DNA of 64,000 nt from RGIG8709 sp045575975 (GTDB taxonomy: Bacteria; Bacillota; Clostridia; Monoglobales; Monoglobaceae): assembly GCA_045575975.1 (NCBI GenBank), contig JAZNFO010000067.1, positions 1-64,000 on the forward strand. The letters are read 5' to 3'. Made by a program: the position numbers and the translations under genes. The notes beneath the pieces are model-generated. The model was not told the DNA's origin. It searched no databases and saw only the letters and a program-made list of their open reading frames with translations. Shown here piece by piece: positions 8,093 through 17,908 of the stretch (its first letter is position 1; every line of letters starts with the position of its first letter).

Positions 8093-9834
8093 TATTTAGA
8101 GGGCAATTGCCATTTGGAAGTAACTTGATTTTTACCGTCACGCTCTATTAATCCTTTTTTGCCCATGGCATAAAGGATGTTTTTTACCTTATTTTCTTTT
8201 TGTTTGTTATCTAGCACATCGGGAAATTTATCTAAAAGCAATTGTCTAATATCATCTTTTGATGCTTTTTTGAACTTTTTTAGATATTCGATTACTAGTT
8301 TTCGATAATATTCTTCGTCGAGCCCTTTGTGTTTGACATATTGAGCCTTTTCATCAATAGCTTCTGCTATTTTGGCGGAAATATAAACATTTGGCATTTT
8401 TCCTTCTATAACTCCAAGTCTCCTTAAATGTTTTGCTGCATCTTTTGTAATTGGTTTGTTTTTTTGTATTCTGTCAATAAGAAGCACGGTTTCTATATCT
8501 AAGTTTGGATTATCAAACAGAACTCTTGAATAATTGTCATCAATAACTTTACCGTAAACAACAACTTCGACCTTATTGTGTGTGGAAAAGTCGTAGTCAG
8601 GAAGAGGAAAAAACTTTTCCTGTTGTATTCTAAAAACCTTGCGAATGCCCATTGATTGAGTATCAATCATATTAAACTTAACCATTGTCTCCGCTAAAAG
8701 CTGATTACGATAAAAAGGAGGATTATAATTTCTTTGTAAGGCGTTTTCCAATGTCCCGGGCAAGAAGGTTCCGGGATTTGTAAGTATTATTTTGTCTTCA
8801 AATTCGTTCAAATAAATACGACCACCTATTGTGTAATCAGAATGTGCAATACAGTTATTCATAAGTTCGCGAAGCAACCACATATCATATTGTTTGGTTT
8901 CTGTTGGAAAAAGAGTAAGTTGATTAGGCATATATCTATAAGTTAAATTGCGGATTTTCCCAAAGACTCTATCACTCAAGGTTATATATGGTATTTTAAA
9001 AATTTCGTAATCTTTTATATTGTCTCTGGAATCATACAATCTCCAGGATGCTTCCGGTGTGGTATTAAACAAATAATCAAAGTCTTCGTTACCCAGAAGT
9101 AACATTGCGGCATTTGTTATTTTTCCGTTAATCATTAATTTTGTTTTAGTAAGAAACTCTTCGTCTGTCATATTGTCCACCTCTTCTGCGATGTGAGGAC
9201 GATTCATTTTTTCTTTGTATTTTTCTCTTGCCAATGAGAGAGCTGCCTTGTCTAAATGTTCAACAGTAGCATTAGGAATAATTTGCTTTGACCAATCTTT
9301 CTTTTCTTGCCCTCGTATTCGGTCTTGTTCAACAATAGATAATGCACCTAAAGACTCTCCGTTCCTACCATAAAAATGATTGTTCCAACCGGTAGGAATT
9401 CCCACTGCTGCTGCAGGTATTTGAAACATAACTACACGGGTTTCTTCGCCGTTGACTATTGGATAGATTTCATATATTTGATTAAAGGATAATCCATCGG
9501 TTGTATTTGAAGAGATTTCCTGTTTTAGCCGTTCAAGTCCATGTGTATCCCTGTAATCGGTTCCCGTGATTTTCTTTGTTTTATTGTTAATACCAAATAT
9601 AAGCCAACCAAACTGAAAGCCCTGTAAATTTGCTTCATTACTAATGGCAGAAAAATATTTTCCAATTTTATCGTTGCTAAAATCATTACTCGCTTCCTTA
9701 AATTCAACAACTTCGTTTTCCCAATTTTCAATTAGTTTTTCCAGAACAAGCAAAATATCAGCATTTTCACTTTTCTTATCGTATTGAAACAATTTATATT
9801 CGCCTCCAAACTCAAATATATATAACATGGTCAT
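8092..9834 (-). CDS. AlbA_2/HATPase_c_4 putative transcriptional regulator (COG2865-like)
   Basis: Members of this family join an N-terminal AlbA_2 (Schlafen AAA_4-like, formerly annotated as divergent AAA) nucleic-acid-associated domain to an ATP-binding HATPase_c_4 region and a C-terminal winged helix. Here VEFKEAS (near residue 43) and the GWLIFGINN segment (near 75) mark AlbA_2. ELMNNCIAHSDY (near 325) with TNPGTFLPG (near 350) marks the GHKL-like part. The final 70 residues (KASKDDIRQLLLDKF...) look like a helix-turn-helix. The role is unknown: regulators, phage-defence and mobile-element genes share this architecture. The start is uncertain: ATG 9834 lacks an obvious ribosome binding site, whereas TTG 9792 follows GGAGG. 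It stands alone beside gyrA, consistent with acquisition. Confidence 0.8.
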   Translation of the reverse strand: MTMLYIFEFGGEYKLFQYDKKSENADILLVLEKLIENWENEVVEFKEASNDFSNDKIGKYFSAISNEANLQGFQFGWLIFGINNKTKKITGTDYRDTHGLERLKQEISSNTTDGLSFNQIYEIYPIVNGEETRVVMFQIPAAAVGIPTGWNNHFYGRNGESLGALSIVEQDRIRGQEKKDWSKQIIPNATVEHLDKAALSLAREKYKEKMNRPHIAEEVDNMTDEEFLTKTKLMINGKITNAAMLLLGNEDFDYLFNTTPEASWRLYDSRDNIKDYEIFKIPYITLSDRVFGKIRNLTYRYMPNQLTLFPTETKQYDMWLLRELMNNCIAHSDYTIGGRIYLNEFEDKIILTNPGTFLPGTLENALQRNYNPPFYRNQLLAETMVKFNMIDTQSMGIRKVFRIQQEKFFPLPDYDFSTHNKVEVVVYGKVIDDNYSRVLFDNPNLDIETVLLIDRIQKNKPITKDAAKHLRRLGVIEGKMPNVYISAKIAEAIDEKAQYVKHKGLDEEYYRKLVIEYLKKFKKASKDDIRQLLLDKFPDVLDNKQKENKVKNILYAMGKKGLIERDGKNQVTSKWQLPSK

Positions 9835-9956
9835 TATTTCTGTTGGTATATTAAAAAATCGGATAAACTTTTATGCATTGACATAATCTTGTCTTCGAGG
9901 TTTATTATACCACTTTTTGTTCCCAATATCAATAGCATAATTACACTAAAGGTGCA

Positions 9957-10151
9957 TTAATTTTGCTTTCTAACAATCTTATATTCATCATATAAATTAA
10001 AATACGGGCAGGCATAATTGGGGGTGCTCAGGTATCTTGACATTTCGTCCTCGTCAAGATTAATCTGGCATATATATTCCCCGTAAAGCTCGTCATAAAC
10101 AAAATGTGCACACATTTCGCAGGATGTTGGGGTTTGTTCTTTTTTCTTCAT
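9957..10151 (-). CDS. DUF6472 family small cysteine-rich protein
   Basis: This 64-residue protein has four cysteines (residues 11, 14, 28, 48) arranged as CxxC...C...C, suggesting a small zinc-binding fold. The segment DLDEDE-like NLDEDEMSRYL and the CPYF motif match the clostridial DUF6472 family as I recall it. The function is not known. The ATG follows an AGGAG site inside the end of the helicase gene, with a 2-base gap, so it is probably translated from the helicase/tmcAL transcript as its last gene. Confidence 0.8.
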   Translation of the reverse strand: MKKKEQTPTSCEMCAHFVYDELYGEYICQINLDEDEMSRYLSTPNYACPYFNLYDEYKIVRKQN

Positions 10152-10153
10152 AT

Positions 10154-13100
10154 CTATACTCCTTCCTCTAAAAGGGCAATTAATTCTTCTTTTGTCATAT
10201 CTGCAATAGAGACAGAATTTTCCGTTATAATACTGTCTGCCAAGTTCTGTTTGCTTTTTTGAAGTTCTAAGATTTTTTCTTCAACAGTTCCCTTTGCAAT
10301 AAGCTTGTAAACGGTGACGGGATTTTTCTGCCCTATGCGGTGGGTTCTGTCCGTTGCCTGATTTTGTGCGGAAATATTCCACCAGGGGTCAAAGTGAATA
10401 ACAACATCTGCACTGGTAAGATTTAGTCCCGTGCCGCCTGCCTTTAATGATATAAGGAAAACAGGAACATGGTCTTTTTCAAAGCTTGAAACAAGGGCGA
10501 CTCTTCTTTCCTTCGGGGTTTGTCCCGTCAGGGTGTAAAACGGAATACCCTCTTCTTCAAGCCGTTCCTCGATTATTTCAAGCATTGATGTGAACTGTGA
10601 GAAAATAAGAGTCTTGTGTCCCCCCTGCACCGCCTCTTTCACAAGGTCAATACAGCTTTCCAACTTGCAGGATTCGCCTTTATAGTTTTCATAACAAAGG
10701 GAGGGGTCGCAGCAAAGCTGACGAAGTCTTGTTAAAAGGGATAAAATCATAACCGCATCTTTTCTGAGAGAAGACTTTGTGTTCTTTTTCACAGTGTCCT
10801 TCAGGACCTTAACATTGGCGGAGTAAATTTTCCGCTGAGACTCCTCCATTTTTGAATAGAAAATATGCTCCGTCTTTTCGGGGAGTTCGCATAGCACTTC
10901 CCCTTTAAGGCGCCTTAAAATAAAGGGGGAAACCATATTTTTGATTTTTTCAAGAGCCCGTTTGTCTCCAAGCTTTATGCAGGGCATTTCAAATTCCTTG
11001 CGGAAACGGCTGTATGAAAACAAAAAGCCGGGCATTAAAAAGTCAAAAATACTCCAAAGCTCGCTGAGACGGTTTTCCACGGGCGTTCCCGTGAGAGCAA
11101 AACGGCTTTTTGCATTTATGGTTTTAACCGCTTTTGCACTTTGGGTTGAGTGGTTTTTTATGTATTGAGCCTCGTCAATTATAAAAAAGCGGAAAGTCTT
11201 TTCGCTGTATAATTCCCTGTCCCTTTTAAGAAGGTCGTAGGATGTGATGATTATATCAAAATTATCCGCCCTTTTTAAAAGCTCTTCTCTTTCTGCAATT
11301 GTGCCTGATATAACAAGGGTTGAAAGAGAGGGGGCAAAACGGGCGATTTCGTTTTCCCAGTTGTAGATAAGGGATGCAGGACAAACAATAAGTGACTGCT
11401 CCCTCTCTTTCTCCATTTCCTTTTCGGAAAGGAGCAGGGTTATAACCTGCAGGGTTTTTCCAAGCCCCATATCGTCTGCTAAAATTCCCCCGAACCCGTA
11501 GGAATCCATAGCACGGAGCCAGCGGAAGCCGTGCTTCTGGTATGGTCTTAAAATGTTTTTAAGGCTTTTTGGAATTTCCCAGTCTCCCATTTCCGCTGAG
11601 CTTATATTTCTTATAAGACTGCGGAATTCAGAATTTCTTGAAACATTTTCTTTCCCGAATGCTCTGTCAAGATAAAGAGCCCTGTATTTTGGAAGAGGGA
11701 TAGCCTTTCCCCCTTTAATGTCCTGAAGGTTAAGTGCTGATTGCACATCCAGTATTTTTGAAAGGCTTTCATCTTCCAGGGATATAAAGCTTCCGTTTTT
11801 CAGGCGGTGGTATTTTTTCTTTTCTTTGTGGCTTTTTAAAATGTTTTTAAGCTCCTTGAGGTCAAATTCGTCTGAGAAAAATTCAAGCTCTAAAATACCG
11901 CTTGAAATGGAAAGTCCCACCGAGATTTTGGGCATTTTCCTTATGGAAAGCTTTTTGAAGCTGTCTGATGCAAAAACCTCTCCGAAGGCTTTTAAATCTT
12001 CAATACCAAAGTCTAAAAATTCAAAAAACCCCTCCTCCTCTTCGCTGACTATAAATGCTCCAGCATCTTCGTCGAAGGCAGAGAAATATTTCAAAAGAGT
12101 TGTTTTTATATTGTGTTCTAAAACTGCATCTCTTAAAGGAGATGCTTCGCTTTTTGAAAAGGGATTTATTTTTCTGTCACCGTATAAAATTTCGCACCTT
12201 GCAAAAAGAACGCCTGTATTGTCAAGGTCAAGATAGAACTTAGTCTCGGGGGTGGGCATATCAAATATTGAAAGGTCAATATTTTCGGGTATTATACTTG
12301 AATAGGCAGAAATTTCGGGGATAATATTATTATAGAAGAAAAACATATCCTCAAAGCTTATGACAAAGCTTTCGGGCGGGTTGAAAACCGAGGCGGATGA
12401 AAACATTCCCTGCATTTTCGCCTTGTAGTCTTCGTCGGTTATGTAAATTTCTTTTCCCCTTATTATATAAAGATGCGCCTCTCCGAAAAAGCAAATGCAC
12501 TTTTCACATTTAACAAGAATATGCCCCTCTCCTGCCTCCGAAAAGGTGAATGCAAGGCGGGGATTTTTCCTTATAACCTTGTAGCTTTCAGTCTTTCCGC
12601 CGATTTCTGTCAGAAGCTCTTTGTCCTCTGAAAGCTCCATAAGACGGTCAAGATGATAAGGAGAAAGGTTAAGGTCCCTTGCTTTCAGCTGCGAAAGATA
12701 TGAATATTTGTTAAAAAGTCTGTTAAAGCTTTGGTTTTCCTCTGCAGATGCCGATATAAGGTCAAGATACCTGACCGCAGTTTCCGAAAAGTTTTTCGGG
12801 CTGTGAAGAAAACATGAGTCCTTTCCATAGGTGTCCTCTTTTCCGTTTGCAACATTTTCCGAAAAAGCACAAAGGTCTTTTATAACATAGGCTTTGGGAA
12901 GTGCAATTGAAAATTCTATTGTGGTCTCCTTCTGGGCTTTTATATGAAGAGTTGGGATGAGATTTGCCTTTTCTTCCTTTGGGAGACTTTTTTCAAGAGC
13001 CTGCCTGTAGCTTCTTATTATGGAGTTTGCAAGAGCAGAGGATGTGCTTTTTTCTGCACCTGAAAAAAGCTGAACCGCTTCTGTGTCCTTTGGAACAAGG

Positions 13101-13375
13101 GAAAAAAGCACAGAGGCGATATGCTTGCACACACCGCTATATTTCTCAAAAGCCGAGCAGTCGCAAAGAGTGCGGGAAACCTTTTCGTTTTCGCACCATA
13201 TGGTAACATTATATGTGTGAGCACCTTTAACCTTTGCCTCAATATATTCTTCCGAGGAATTAATTTTTGTTTTTGAAACCTTTTTAACGCATCCGTTGTT
13301 GAAATAATTCATTCCCTTGAAAAAAACTGTTTCAAAACTGCAAAGATTATATATTTCCGAGTAGGTTATTTTCAT
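10154..13375 (-). CDS. SNF2-family DEAD/DEAH helicase with SWIM zinc finger
   Basis: This is a Swi2/Snf2-type double-strand DNA translocase. In bacteria such proteins (RapA/HepA relatives) act on protein-DNA complexes, but the target here is unknown. The 1073-residue protein has an N-terminal SWIM finger (CDCSAFEKYSGVCKH near residue 72), a long bacterial SNF2-associated region, a helicase N-lobe with DDMGLGKT (near 635) and DEAQYIK (near 740), and a C-lobe ending with the motif VI-like RTHRIGQ (near 1015). The start codon overlaps the tmcAL stop by 4 bases, giving a tmcAL-helicase-DUF6472 transcription unit. Confidence 0.95.
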   Translation of the reverse strand: MKITYSEIYNLCSFETVFFKGMNYFNNGCVKKVSKTKINSSEEYIEAKVKGAHTYNVTIWCENEKVSRTLCDCSAFEKYSGVCKHIASVLFSLVPKDTEAVQLFSGAEKSTSSALANSIIRSYRQALEKSLPKEEKANLIPTLHIKAQKETTIEFSIALPKAYVIKDLCAFSENVANGKEDTYGKDSCFLHSPKNFSETAVRYLDLISASAEENQSFNRLFNKYSYLSQLKARDLNLSPYHLDRLMELSEDKELLTEIGGKTESYKVIRKNPRLAFTFSEAGEGHILVKCEKCICFFGEAHLYIIRGKEIYITDEDYKAKMQGMFSSASVFNPPESFVISFEDMFFFYNNIIPEISAYSSIIPENIDLSIFDMPTPETKFYLDLDNTGVLFARCEILYGDRKINPFSKSEASPLRDAVLEHNIKTTLLKYFSAFDEDAGAFIVSEEEEGFFEFLDFGIEDLKAFGEVFASDSFKKLSIRKMPKISVGLSISSGILELEFFSDEFDLKELKNILKSHKEKKKYHRLKNGSFISLEDESLSKILDVQSALNLQDIKGGKAIPLPKYRALYLDRAFGKENVSRNSEFRSLIRNISSAEMGDWEIPKSLKNILRPYQKHGFRWLRAMDSYGFGGILADDMGLGKTLQVITLLLSEKEMEKEREQSLIVCPASLIYNWENEIARFAPSLSTLVISGTIAEREELLKRADNFDIIITSYDLLKRDRELYSEKTFRFFIIDEAQYIKNHSTQSAKAVKTINAKSRFALTGTPVENRLSELWSIFDFLMPGFLFSYSRFRKEFEMPCIKLGDKRALEKIKNMVSPFILRRLKGEVLCELPEKTEHIFYSKMEESQRKIYSANVKVLKDTVKKNTKSSLRKDAVMILSLLTRLRQLCCDPSLCYENYKGESCKLESCIDLVKEAVQGGHKTLIFSQFTSMLEIIEERLEEEGIPFYTLTGQTPKERRVALVSSFEKDHVPVFLISLKAGGTGLNLTSADVVIHFDPWWNISAQNQATDRTHRIGQKNPVTVYKLIAKGTVEEKILELQKSKQNLADSIITENSVSIADMTKEELIALLEEGV

Positions 13376-14523
13376 TTTATTTCTCCTTGGTAGAGTGAGT
13401 ATATCCTGTCAAGCCTTGAACATTTTTCGTATTCTTCCCTTATGACGGGGCTTTCTTTTTTAAGTCCGTTCATATTTTTGATAATGGGAAGATGAGATGT
13501 CTTTTTTATAGTGTTTAAGATTTCCTGCCCTTTTGGGGAGAAATCAAGAATTTTTATATAAGAGGGAAGAGTCTCCCCCTCCCCTTTTTTTATGCCAAGA
13601 TATGAGGAAAGCAGAATTCGTCTTATGGAGGCTGCGGTGTATCTTTTTGACTTTGTAAGGGAGGAAAGCTCATCTAGGGTTTTTGCTTTTTCAGACTCTT
13701 TCTTTATGCGGTTTTCAATGCCCTCTGTCACTCCCTGAATTTTTGAAAGCTCATCTTTTGGCATATTTATGATTCCTGAAAGAACCGCTTTTGAAAAGCC
13801 TTCAAAGTCAAAAACAGGGGCGTTTTCAAAGATTTTAAAAGCATCTTCGGGAACTTTTCCTGAAAGGGCAGATGTTCCCTCGCCTTTAACTAATTCTCTA
13901 AGGTGTGATGCACTGAAAAAGCCCTCTTTATCCTCCTTTGAATCGTGGGATGCACCCTTTCTCTTTATAATGCAGGGGGAAATATCTGCTCCCAGAGTGT
14001 ATATGCTCTTTAAATATTCAATCCCTAAAATATTGTTGGGGGATGACAAAATTTCTGCATTAATATCAGGCAGAATTTTTGAAAGAGCCTCCTGCCTTGC
14101 TTTGGGGAAAGAAATCCCCGTTTTCAAAAGAGACTTAACCTCTTCCTTAAATTCAGGACTTTCGTTTGCCAGTTCTTTTGCAACCGAGAAAAGAGCATTT
14201 TCATCATCTGTTTCTGCACCGAATGAAAGATATTTAACCTCAGGAATGGAGGATAGAATTTTCACTGCAGCTTTTGCAAAAAGCTCCGCACTCTGCACTG
14301 CATAAAGGGGAGAAAGCTCAAAAACAATGTCGGCACCCGAAGAAATTGCCGCCTTTGCACGAAGCGATTTTTCAAAAATTGCCCCTTCGCCCCGCTGAAC
14401 AAAGTTTCCGCTCATAACAGCAATAATTCCGTCACAGCCTGTTTTCTTTTTTGTCTCTTCTATATGATAAAAGTGTCCCATATGAAATGGGTTGTATTCA
14501 CATATAATTCCGGAAAGCTTCAT
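13372..14523 (-). CDS. tmcAL: tRNA(Met) cytidine acetate ligase TmcAL
   Basis: TmcAL (YlbM) uses ATP and acetate to make N4-acetylcytidine at the wobble base of elongator tRNA-Met. The 383-residue protein carries the nucleotidyltransferase signature GIICEYNPFHMGH (residues about 4-16), the MSGNFVQRGE motif, and ADIVFELSPLYAVQSAE. The start is ATG 14523, preceded by GGAGGAG; a TTG seven codons upstream overlaps that ribosome binding site and is unlikely. The gene is first in a minus-strand unit and divergent from pta. Confidence 0.94.
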   Translation of the reverse strand: MKLSGIICEYNPFHMGHFYHIEETKKKTGCDGIIAVMSGNFVQRGEGAIFEKSLRAKAAISSGADIVFELSPLYAVQSAELFAKAAVKILSSIPEVKYLSFGAETDDENALFSVAKELANESPEFKEEVKSLLKTGISFPKARQEALSKILPDINAEILSSPNNILGIEYLKSIYTLGADISPCIIKRKGASHDSKEDKEGFFSASHLRELVKGEGTSALSGKVPEDAFKIFENAPVFDFEGFSKAVLSGIINMPKDELSKIQGVTEGIENRIKKESEKAKTLDELSSLTKSKRYTAASIRRILLSSYLGIKKGEGETLPSYIKILDFSPKGQEILNTIKKTSHLPIIKNMNGLKKESPVIREEYEKCSRLDRIYSLYQGEIK

Positions 14524-14620
14524 AGCCTCTTTCTCCTCCAAAATTTTCTTAATAAATCATTATAACACAAAAGCCTGAATTATAAAAGGTCTTTTTTCAA
14601 AAAAATTTTGGGAAATGCTC

Positions 14621-14649
14621 TTGCAAACAAGGGGGAAAAGGTGTATAAT
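14621..14649 (+). promoter_or_regulatory. Sigma-A-type promoter of pta-ackA
   Basis: TTGCAA (14621-14626) and TATAAT (14644-14649) are separated by 17 bases, about 50 bases ahead of the pta start. Confidence 0.8.
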
Positions 14650-14700
14650 ATGGTGTTGGAAGATAATTTTTACAATATAAATATACGGAGGTTTCAAAAA

Positions 14701-15699
14701 ATGAGCTTTTTAGACAAAATTAAAGAAAGAGCAAGAGCCGACAAGAAAACAATTATTCTGCCCGAATCAATGGATGCAAGAATTTATGAAGCGGCTGAAA
14801 AAATTCTTAAAGAGGATCTTGCAAACATTATTATTATAGGTACTCCTGAGGAGGTTGCGGAAAATTCAAAAGGCTACGACATCACAGGGGCAACAGTTAT
14901 TGATCCATTCACTTATGAAAAAACAGAAGAGTATTTAAACCTTTTTGTTGAACTTCGTAAATCAAAAGGTCTTACATATGAAGAAGCAAAGAAAACTGCT
15001 CTTGGGGACTATATGTATTATGCCTGCCTTATGGTAAAAGCAGGGGATGCAGACGGCGTTGTTTCAGGTGCTTGTCACTCAACAGCAAACACTCTCCGCC
15101 CAAGTCTTCAGATTATCAAAACAAAGCCGGGCGTTAAGCTTGTTTCTGCATTCTTCTTAATGATAGTTCCGGATTGTGAATTTGGTGCAGACGGAACATT
15201 CGTTTTTGCAGACAGCGGTTTAGAGCAGAATCCTGATCCTGAAAAGCTTGCAACAATTGCAGCTTGTTCTGCAGAAAGCTTTGAGCTTTTGGTTCAGGAA
15301 GAAGCAATGGTTGCTATGCTTTCACACTCAACAATGGGCAGTGCAAAGCACGCTGATGTTGATAAGGTTGTTGAAGCAACAAGAATTTGTAAGGAACAGA
15401 ACCCAGGTCTTAAGGTTGACGGCGAGCTTCAGCTTGATGCTGCTATCGTTCCTTCAGTTGGTATGTCAAAAGCACCTGAAAGCCCTGTTGCAGGTAAAGC
15501 AAATGTTCTTGTGTTCCCTGACCTTGATGCAGGTAACATTGGTTACAAGCTTGTTCAGAGACTTGCAAAGGCAGAAGCATATGGTCCTGTAACTCAGGGT
15601 ATCGCAATGCCTATTAACGACTTATCAAGAGGCTGCAGTGCTGATGATATTGTTGGTGTTGTTGCTATCACCTGTGTTCAGGCTCAGGCTCAGAAATAA
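14701..15699 (+). CDS. pta: Phosphate acetyltransferase
   Basis: Pta converts acetyl-CoA plus phosphate to acetyl phosphate, the first step of ATP-yielding acetate formation. The 332-residue protein is the short class I form lacking the N-terminal DRTGG/regulatory region of enterobacterial Pta. DGVVSGACHSTANTLRPSLQII (near residues 118-139), MVAMLSHSTMGSA and GIAMPINDLSRGC are family motifs. The start is ATG 14701 with GGAGG at 14687-14691; upstream in-frame codons overlap the promoter. ackA follows 18 bases downstream. Confidence 0.98.
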   Translation: MSFLDKIKERARADKKTIILPESMDARIYEAAEKILKEDLANIIIIGTPEEVAENSKGYDITGATVIDPFTYEKTEEYLNLFVELRKSKGLTYEEAKKTALGDYMYYACLMVKAGDADGVVSGACHSTANTLRPSLQIIKTKPGVKLVSAFFLMIVPDCEFGADGTFVFADSGLEQNPDPEKLATIAACSAESFELLVQEEAMVAMLSHSTMGSAKHADVDKVVEATRICKEQNPGLKVDGELQLDAAIVPSVGMSKAPESPVAGKANVLVFPDLDAGNIGYKLVQRLAKAEAYGPVTQGIAMPINDLSRGCSADDIVGVVAITCVQAQAQK

Positions 15700-15717
15700 T
15701 TTTTAAGGAGATATAAA

Positions 15718-16914
15718 ATGAATATTTTAGTTATCAATGCAGGAAGCTCATCTTTAAAATATCAGCTTATTGATATGCAGACAGAGGAGGTTCTTGCAAA
15801 AGGCTTATGTGAAAGAATAGGTATTGAAGGTTCAAAGCTTAACCACACTCCAAAGGGTGGGGAAAAGGTTGTTATCGAAAAGGAAATGAAAGACCATTCA
15901 GATGCTATCAAAATGGTGCTTGATGCCCTGACAGATGCAGTGCACGGCGTTATCAAGAGTATGGATGAAATCGGAGCGGTTGGCCACAGAGTTGTTCACG
16001 GCGGAGAATTTTTCTCAAAATCTGCAGTTATTGACGAAAGTGTAAAGAATGCGGTAAGCCAGTGCGTGCCTCTTGCGCCTCTTCACAACCCTGCAAACCT
16101 TATCGGTATTGATGCTTGCGAAAAGGCTATGCCAAATGTTAAGCAGGTTGCAGTTTTCGATACTGCATTCCACCAGACAATGCCGGCATCAGCTTATATG
16201 TATGCAATTCCATATGAACTTTATGAAAATCACAAAATCAGAAGATACGGCTTCCATGGCACATCTCATAAGTATGTTACAGGCGAATGTGCAAAGATGC
16301 TTGGCAAGGATGCAAGTGATATAAACATCATCACCTTCCACCTTGGAAATGGTTCAAGTGTTACAGCTGTAAAAAATGGTAAGTCAGTTGACACATCAAT
16401 GGGCTTCACTCCTCTTGCAGGTGTTGTTATGGGAACCCGTTCAGGCGATATTGACCCTGCTATTGTTAAGTTTATTGCGGACACAGAGGGCGTTTCTCTT
16501 GACGAGGTTGACAATATTTTAAATAAAAAATCAGGCGTGTTCGGTATTTCAGGCCTCAGCTCTGACTTCAGAGATTTGGAAGCAGGAGAAGCAAAGGGCG
16601 ATGAAAAATGTAAGCTTGCTCTTGATATGTTTGTTGAAAGCGTTAGAAAATATCTTGGAAGCTATCTTGTTAACCTTGGAAAGGTTGATGCAATCGTGTT
16701 CACAGCAGGTATCGGTGAAAACACTCCAATGATGAGAGAAGCAATTCTTAAAGGCACAGATTTTGCAGGCATCAAGGTTGATGCAGAGAAAAACAATGCC
16801 GCTATTCGCGGAGTTCAGGGCGAAATCTCAACTGCAGATTCAAAGGTTAAGGTTTTTGTTATCCCAACAAACGAAGAGCTTATGATTGCAAAAGAAACTT
16901 TGGCACTTGTATAA
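15718..16914 (+). CDS. ackA: Acetate kinase
   Basis: AckA transfers phosphate from acetyl phosphate to ADP, giving acetate and ATP. The 398-residue protein has the sugar-kinase/Hsp70/actin fold with NAGSSSLKYQL at residues 6-16, the HRVVHGGE motif near 83-90, the catalytic-region FDTAFHQTMP near 146, and GTRSGDIDP near 240. A ribosome binding site AAGGAG precedes it. With pta it forms a two-gene operon closed by a strong terminator. Confidence 0.98.
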   Translation: MNILVINAGSSSLKYQLIDMQTEEVLAKGLCERIGIEGSKLNHTPKGGEKVVIEKEMKDHSDAIKMVLDALTDAVHGVIKSMDEIGAVGHRVVHGGEFFSKSAVIDESVKNAVSQCVPLAPLHNPANLIGIDACEKAMPNVKQVAVFDTAFHQTMPASAYMYAIPYELYENHKIRRYGFHGTSHKYVTGECAKMLGKDASDINIITFHLGNGSSVTAVKNGKSVDTSMGFTPLAGVVMGTRSGDIDPAIVKFIADTEGVSLDEVDNILNKKSGVFGISGLSSDFRDLEAGEAKGDEKCKLALDMFVESVRKYLGSYLVNLGKVDAIVFTAGIGENTPMMREAILKGTDFAGIKVDAEKNNAAIRGVQGEISTADSKVKVFVIPTNEELMIAKETLALV

Positions 16915-16923
16915 ATATAATGT

Positions 16924-16962
16924 GAAAAAAGCTTTTGCTTTTGCAAAAGCTTTTTTCAATAT
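16924..16962 (+). terminator. Terminator of pta-ackA
   Basis: A 15-bp perfect stem (GAAAAAAGCTTTTGC / GCAAAAGCTTTTTTC) ends in a six-T run. Confidence 0.9.
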
Positions 16963-16984
16963 TCACTTAAAAAGGAGATAGAAA

Positions 16985-17593
16985 ATGCTAACAGAAAATT
17001 ATGATGCCCTCACCGATGAAGAACTGGTTGAGCTTTCTTCTGCGGGGGATAAAAATGCAACCGAATATCTTCTTTCAAGGTATAAAAACGCTGTCCGTGC
17101 AAAGGCGAGAATGTATTTTCTTGCAGGAGCGGACAGAGACGATATTGTTCAGGAGGGTATGATAGGTCTTTTCAAGGCAATAAGGGATTTTGACATAACA
17201 AAACAGGCAACCTTCAAAAGCTTTGCAGAGCTTTGCGTGAGAAGACAGATAATAACTGCAGTGAAAACCGCCACAAGAAAAAAACATCTTCCCCTGAACA
17301 GTTATATTTCATTAAGCAAGCCTGCTTTTCTGGAGGAGGGAGAGGGGTCTTTTATGGATTTTCTCTCAGAGCTTGAAGAGGCGGGACCTGAGGACCTTTT
17401 CATCAGCAAGGAAAATGCAAAGGATATGGGCATAAAAATCAAGGAATCTCTTTCAAAGCTTGAAAGGGAGGTTCTTGATATGTATGTGGAGGGCTTGAGC
17501 TATCAGGAAATCGCAAAGGTGATGAACAGACCTCCAAAATCTATCGATAATGCTCTCCAGAGAATAAAGAAAAAGCTTGAAAAAAACACTTAA
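16985..17593 (+). CDS. sigH: RNA polymerase sigma factor SigH-like (sporulation/stationary phase)
   Basis: This is a sigma-70-family factor of the SigH (Spo0H) type, which in Firmicutes switches on early sporulation and competence genes. The 202-residue protein shows region 2 (RDDIVQEGMIGLFKAIRDFD, about residues 50-69; then SFAELCVRRQI) and region 4 with SYQEIAKVMNRPPKSIDNALQRIKKK near the C-terminus. Region 3 is absent, as in SigH. An AAGGAG site precedes the ATG. It lies 28 bases past the ackA terminator, so it probably has its own promoter. SpoIIR, a SpoIIQ-like protein and FtsK/SpoIIIE are also in the window. Confidence 0.92.
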   Translation: MLTENYDALTDEELVELSSAGDKNATEYLLSRYKNAVRAKARMYFLAGADRDDIVQEGMIGLFKAIRDFDITKQATFKSFAELCVRRQIITAVKTATRKKHLPLNSYISLSKPAFLEEGEGSFMDFLSELEEAGPEDLFISKENAKDMGIKIKESLSKLEREVLDMYVEGLSYQEIAKVMNRPPKSIDNALQRIKKKLEKNT

Positions 17594-17660
17594 TATTGAA
17601 CAAAAATAAGGCTGTTTTAAATCACATTTTTTTCATTTTGTCAAGAAATATTTTTTTAGG

Positions 17661-17891
17661 ATTATGTAAACTAAATGCATATTTTGAAAACAGGAAATTG
17701 GTTTACATAATACATAGAAAATTGCGGAAAGCTTGTATTTATAGTTATTAACAAAGTTATGCACTTTATCCACAGTTTACACATCAAATAGAAAAAATAG
17801 CTGGTAAAAAGTGGCAAAAACTGTGGAAACCCGCAATGTTTCGTTTTAAAAAGCTGTGTATAACTTAAAAATGATTGGTTTACCATAATAC
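17661..17891. other. DnaA-box cluster framed by GTTTACATAAT repeats
   Basis: The 315-bp gap between sigH and the cyclo-ligase gene holds five DnaA-box-like 9-mers: TTATTAACA 17745-17753, TTATGCACT 17757-17765, TTATCCACA 17766-17774 (perfect consensus), TGTGGAAAC 17822-17830 and TGTGTATAA 17855-17863 (reverse complement TTATACACA). The cluster is framed by ATTATGTAAAC (17661-17671), its inverted copy GTTTACATAAT (17701-17711) and a near-direct copy GTTTACCATAATAC (17878-17891). It could be an origin element, a DnaA titration/reactivation site, or a DnaA-regulated promoter region. Confidence 0.6.
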
Positions 17892-17908
17892 GAAAAAATT
17901 TTTCTTAT

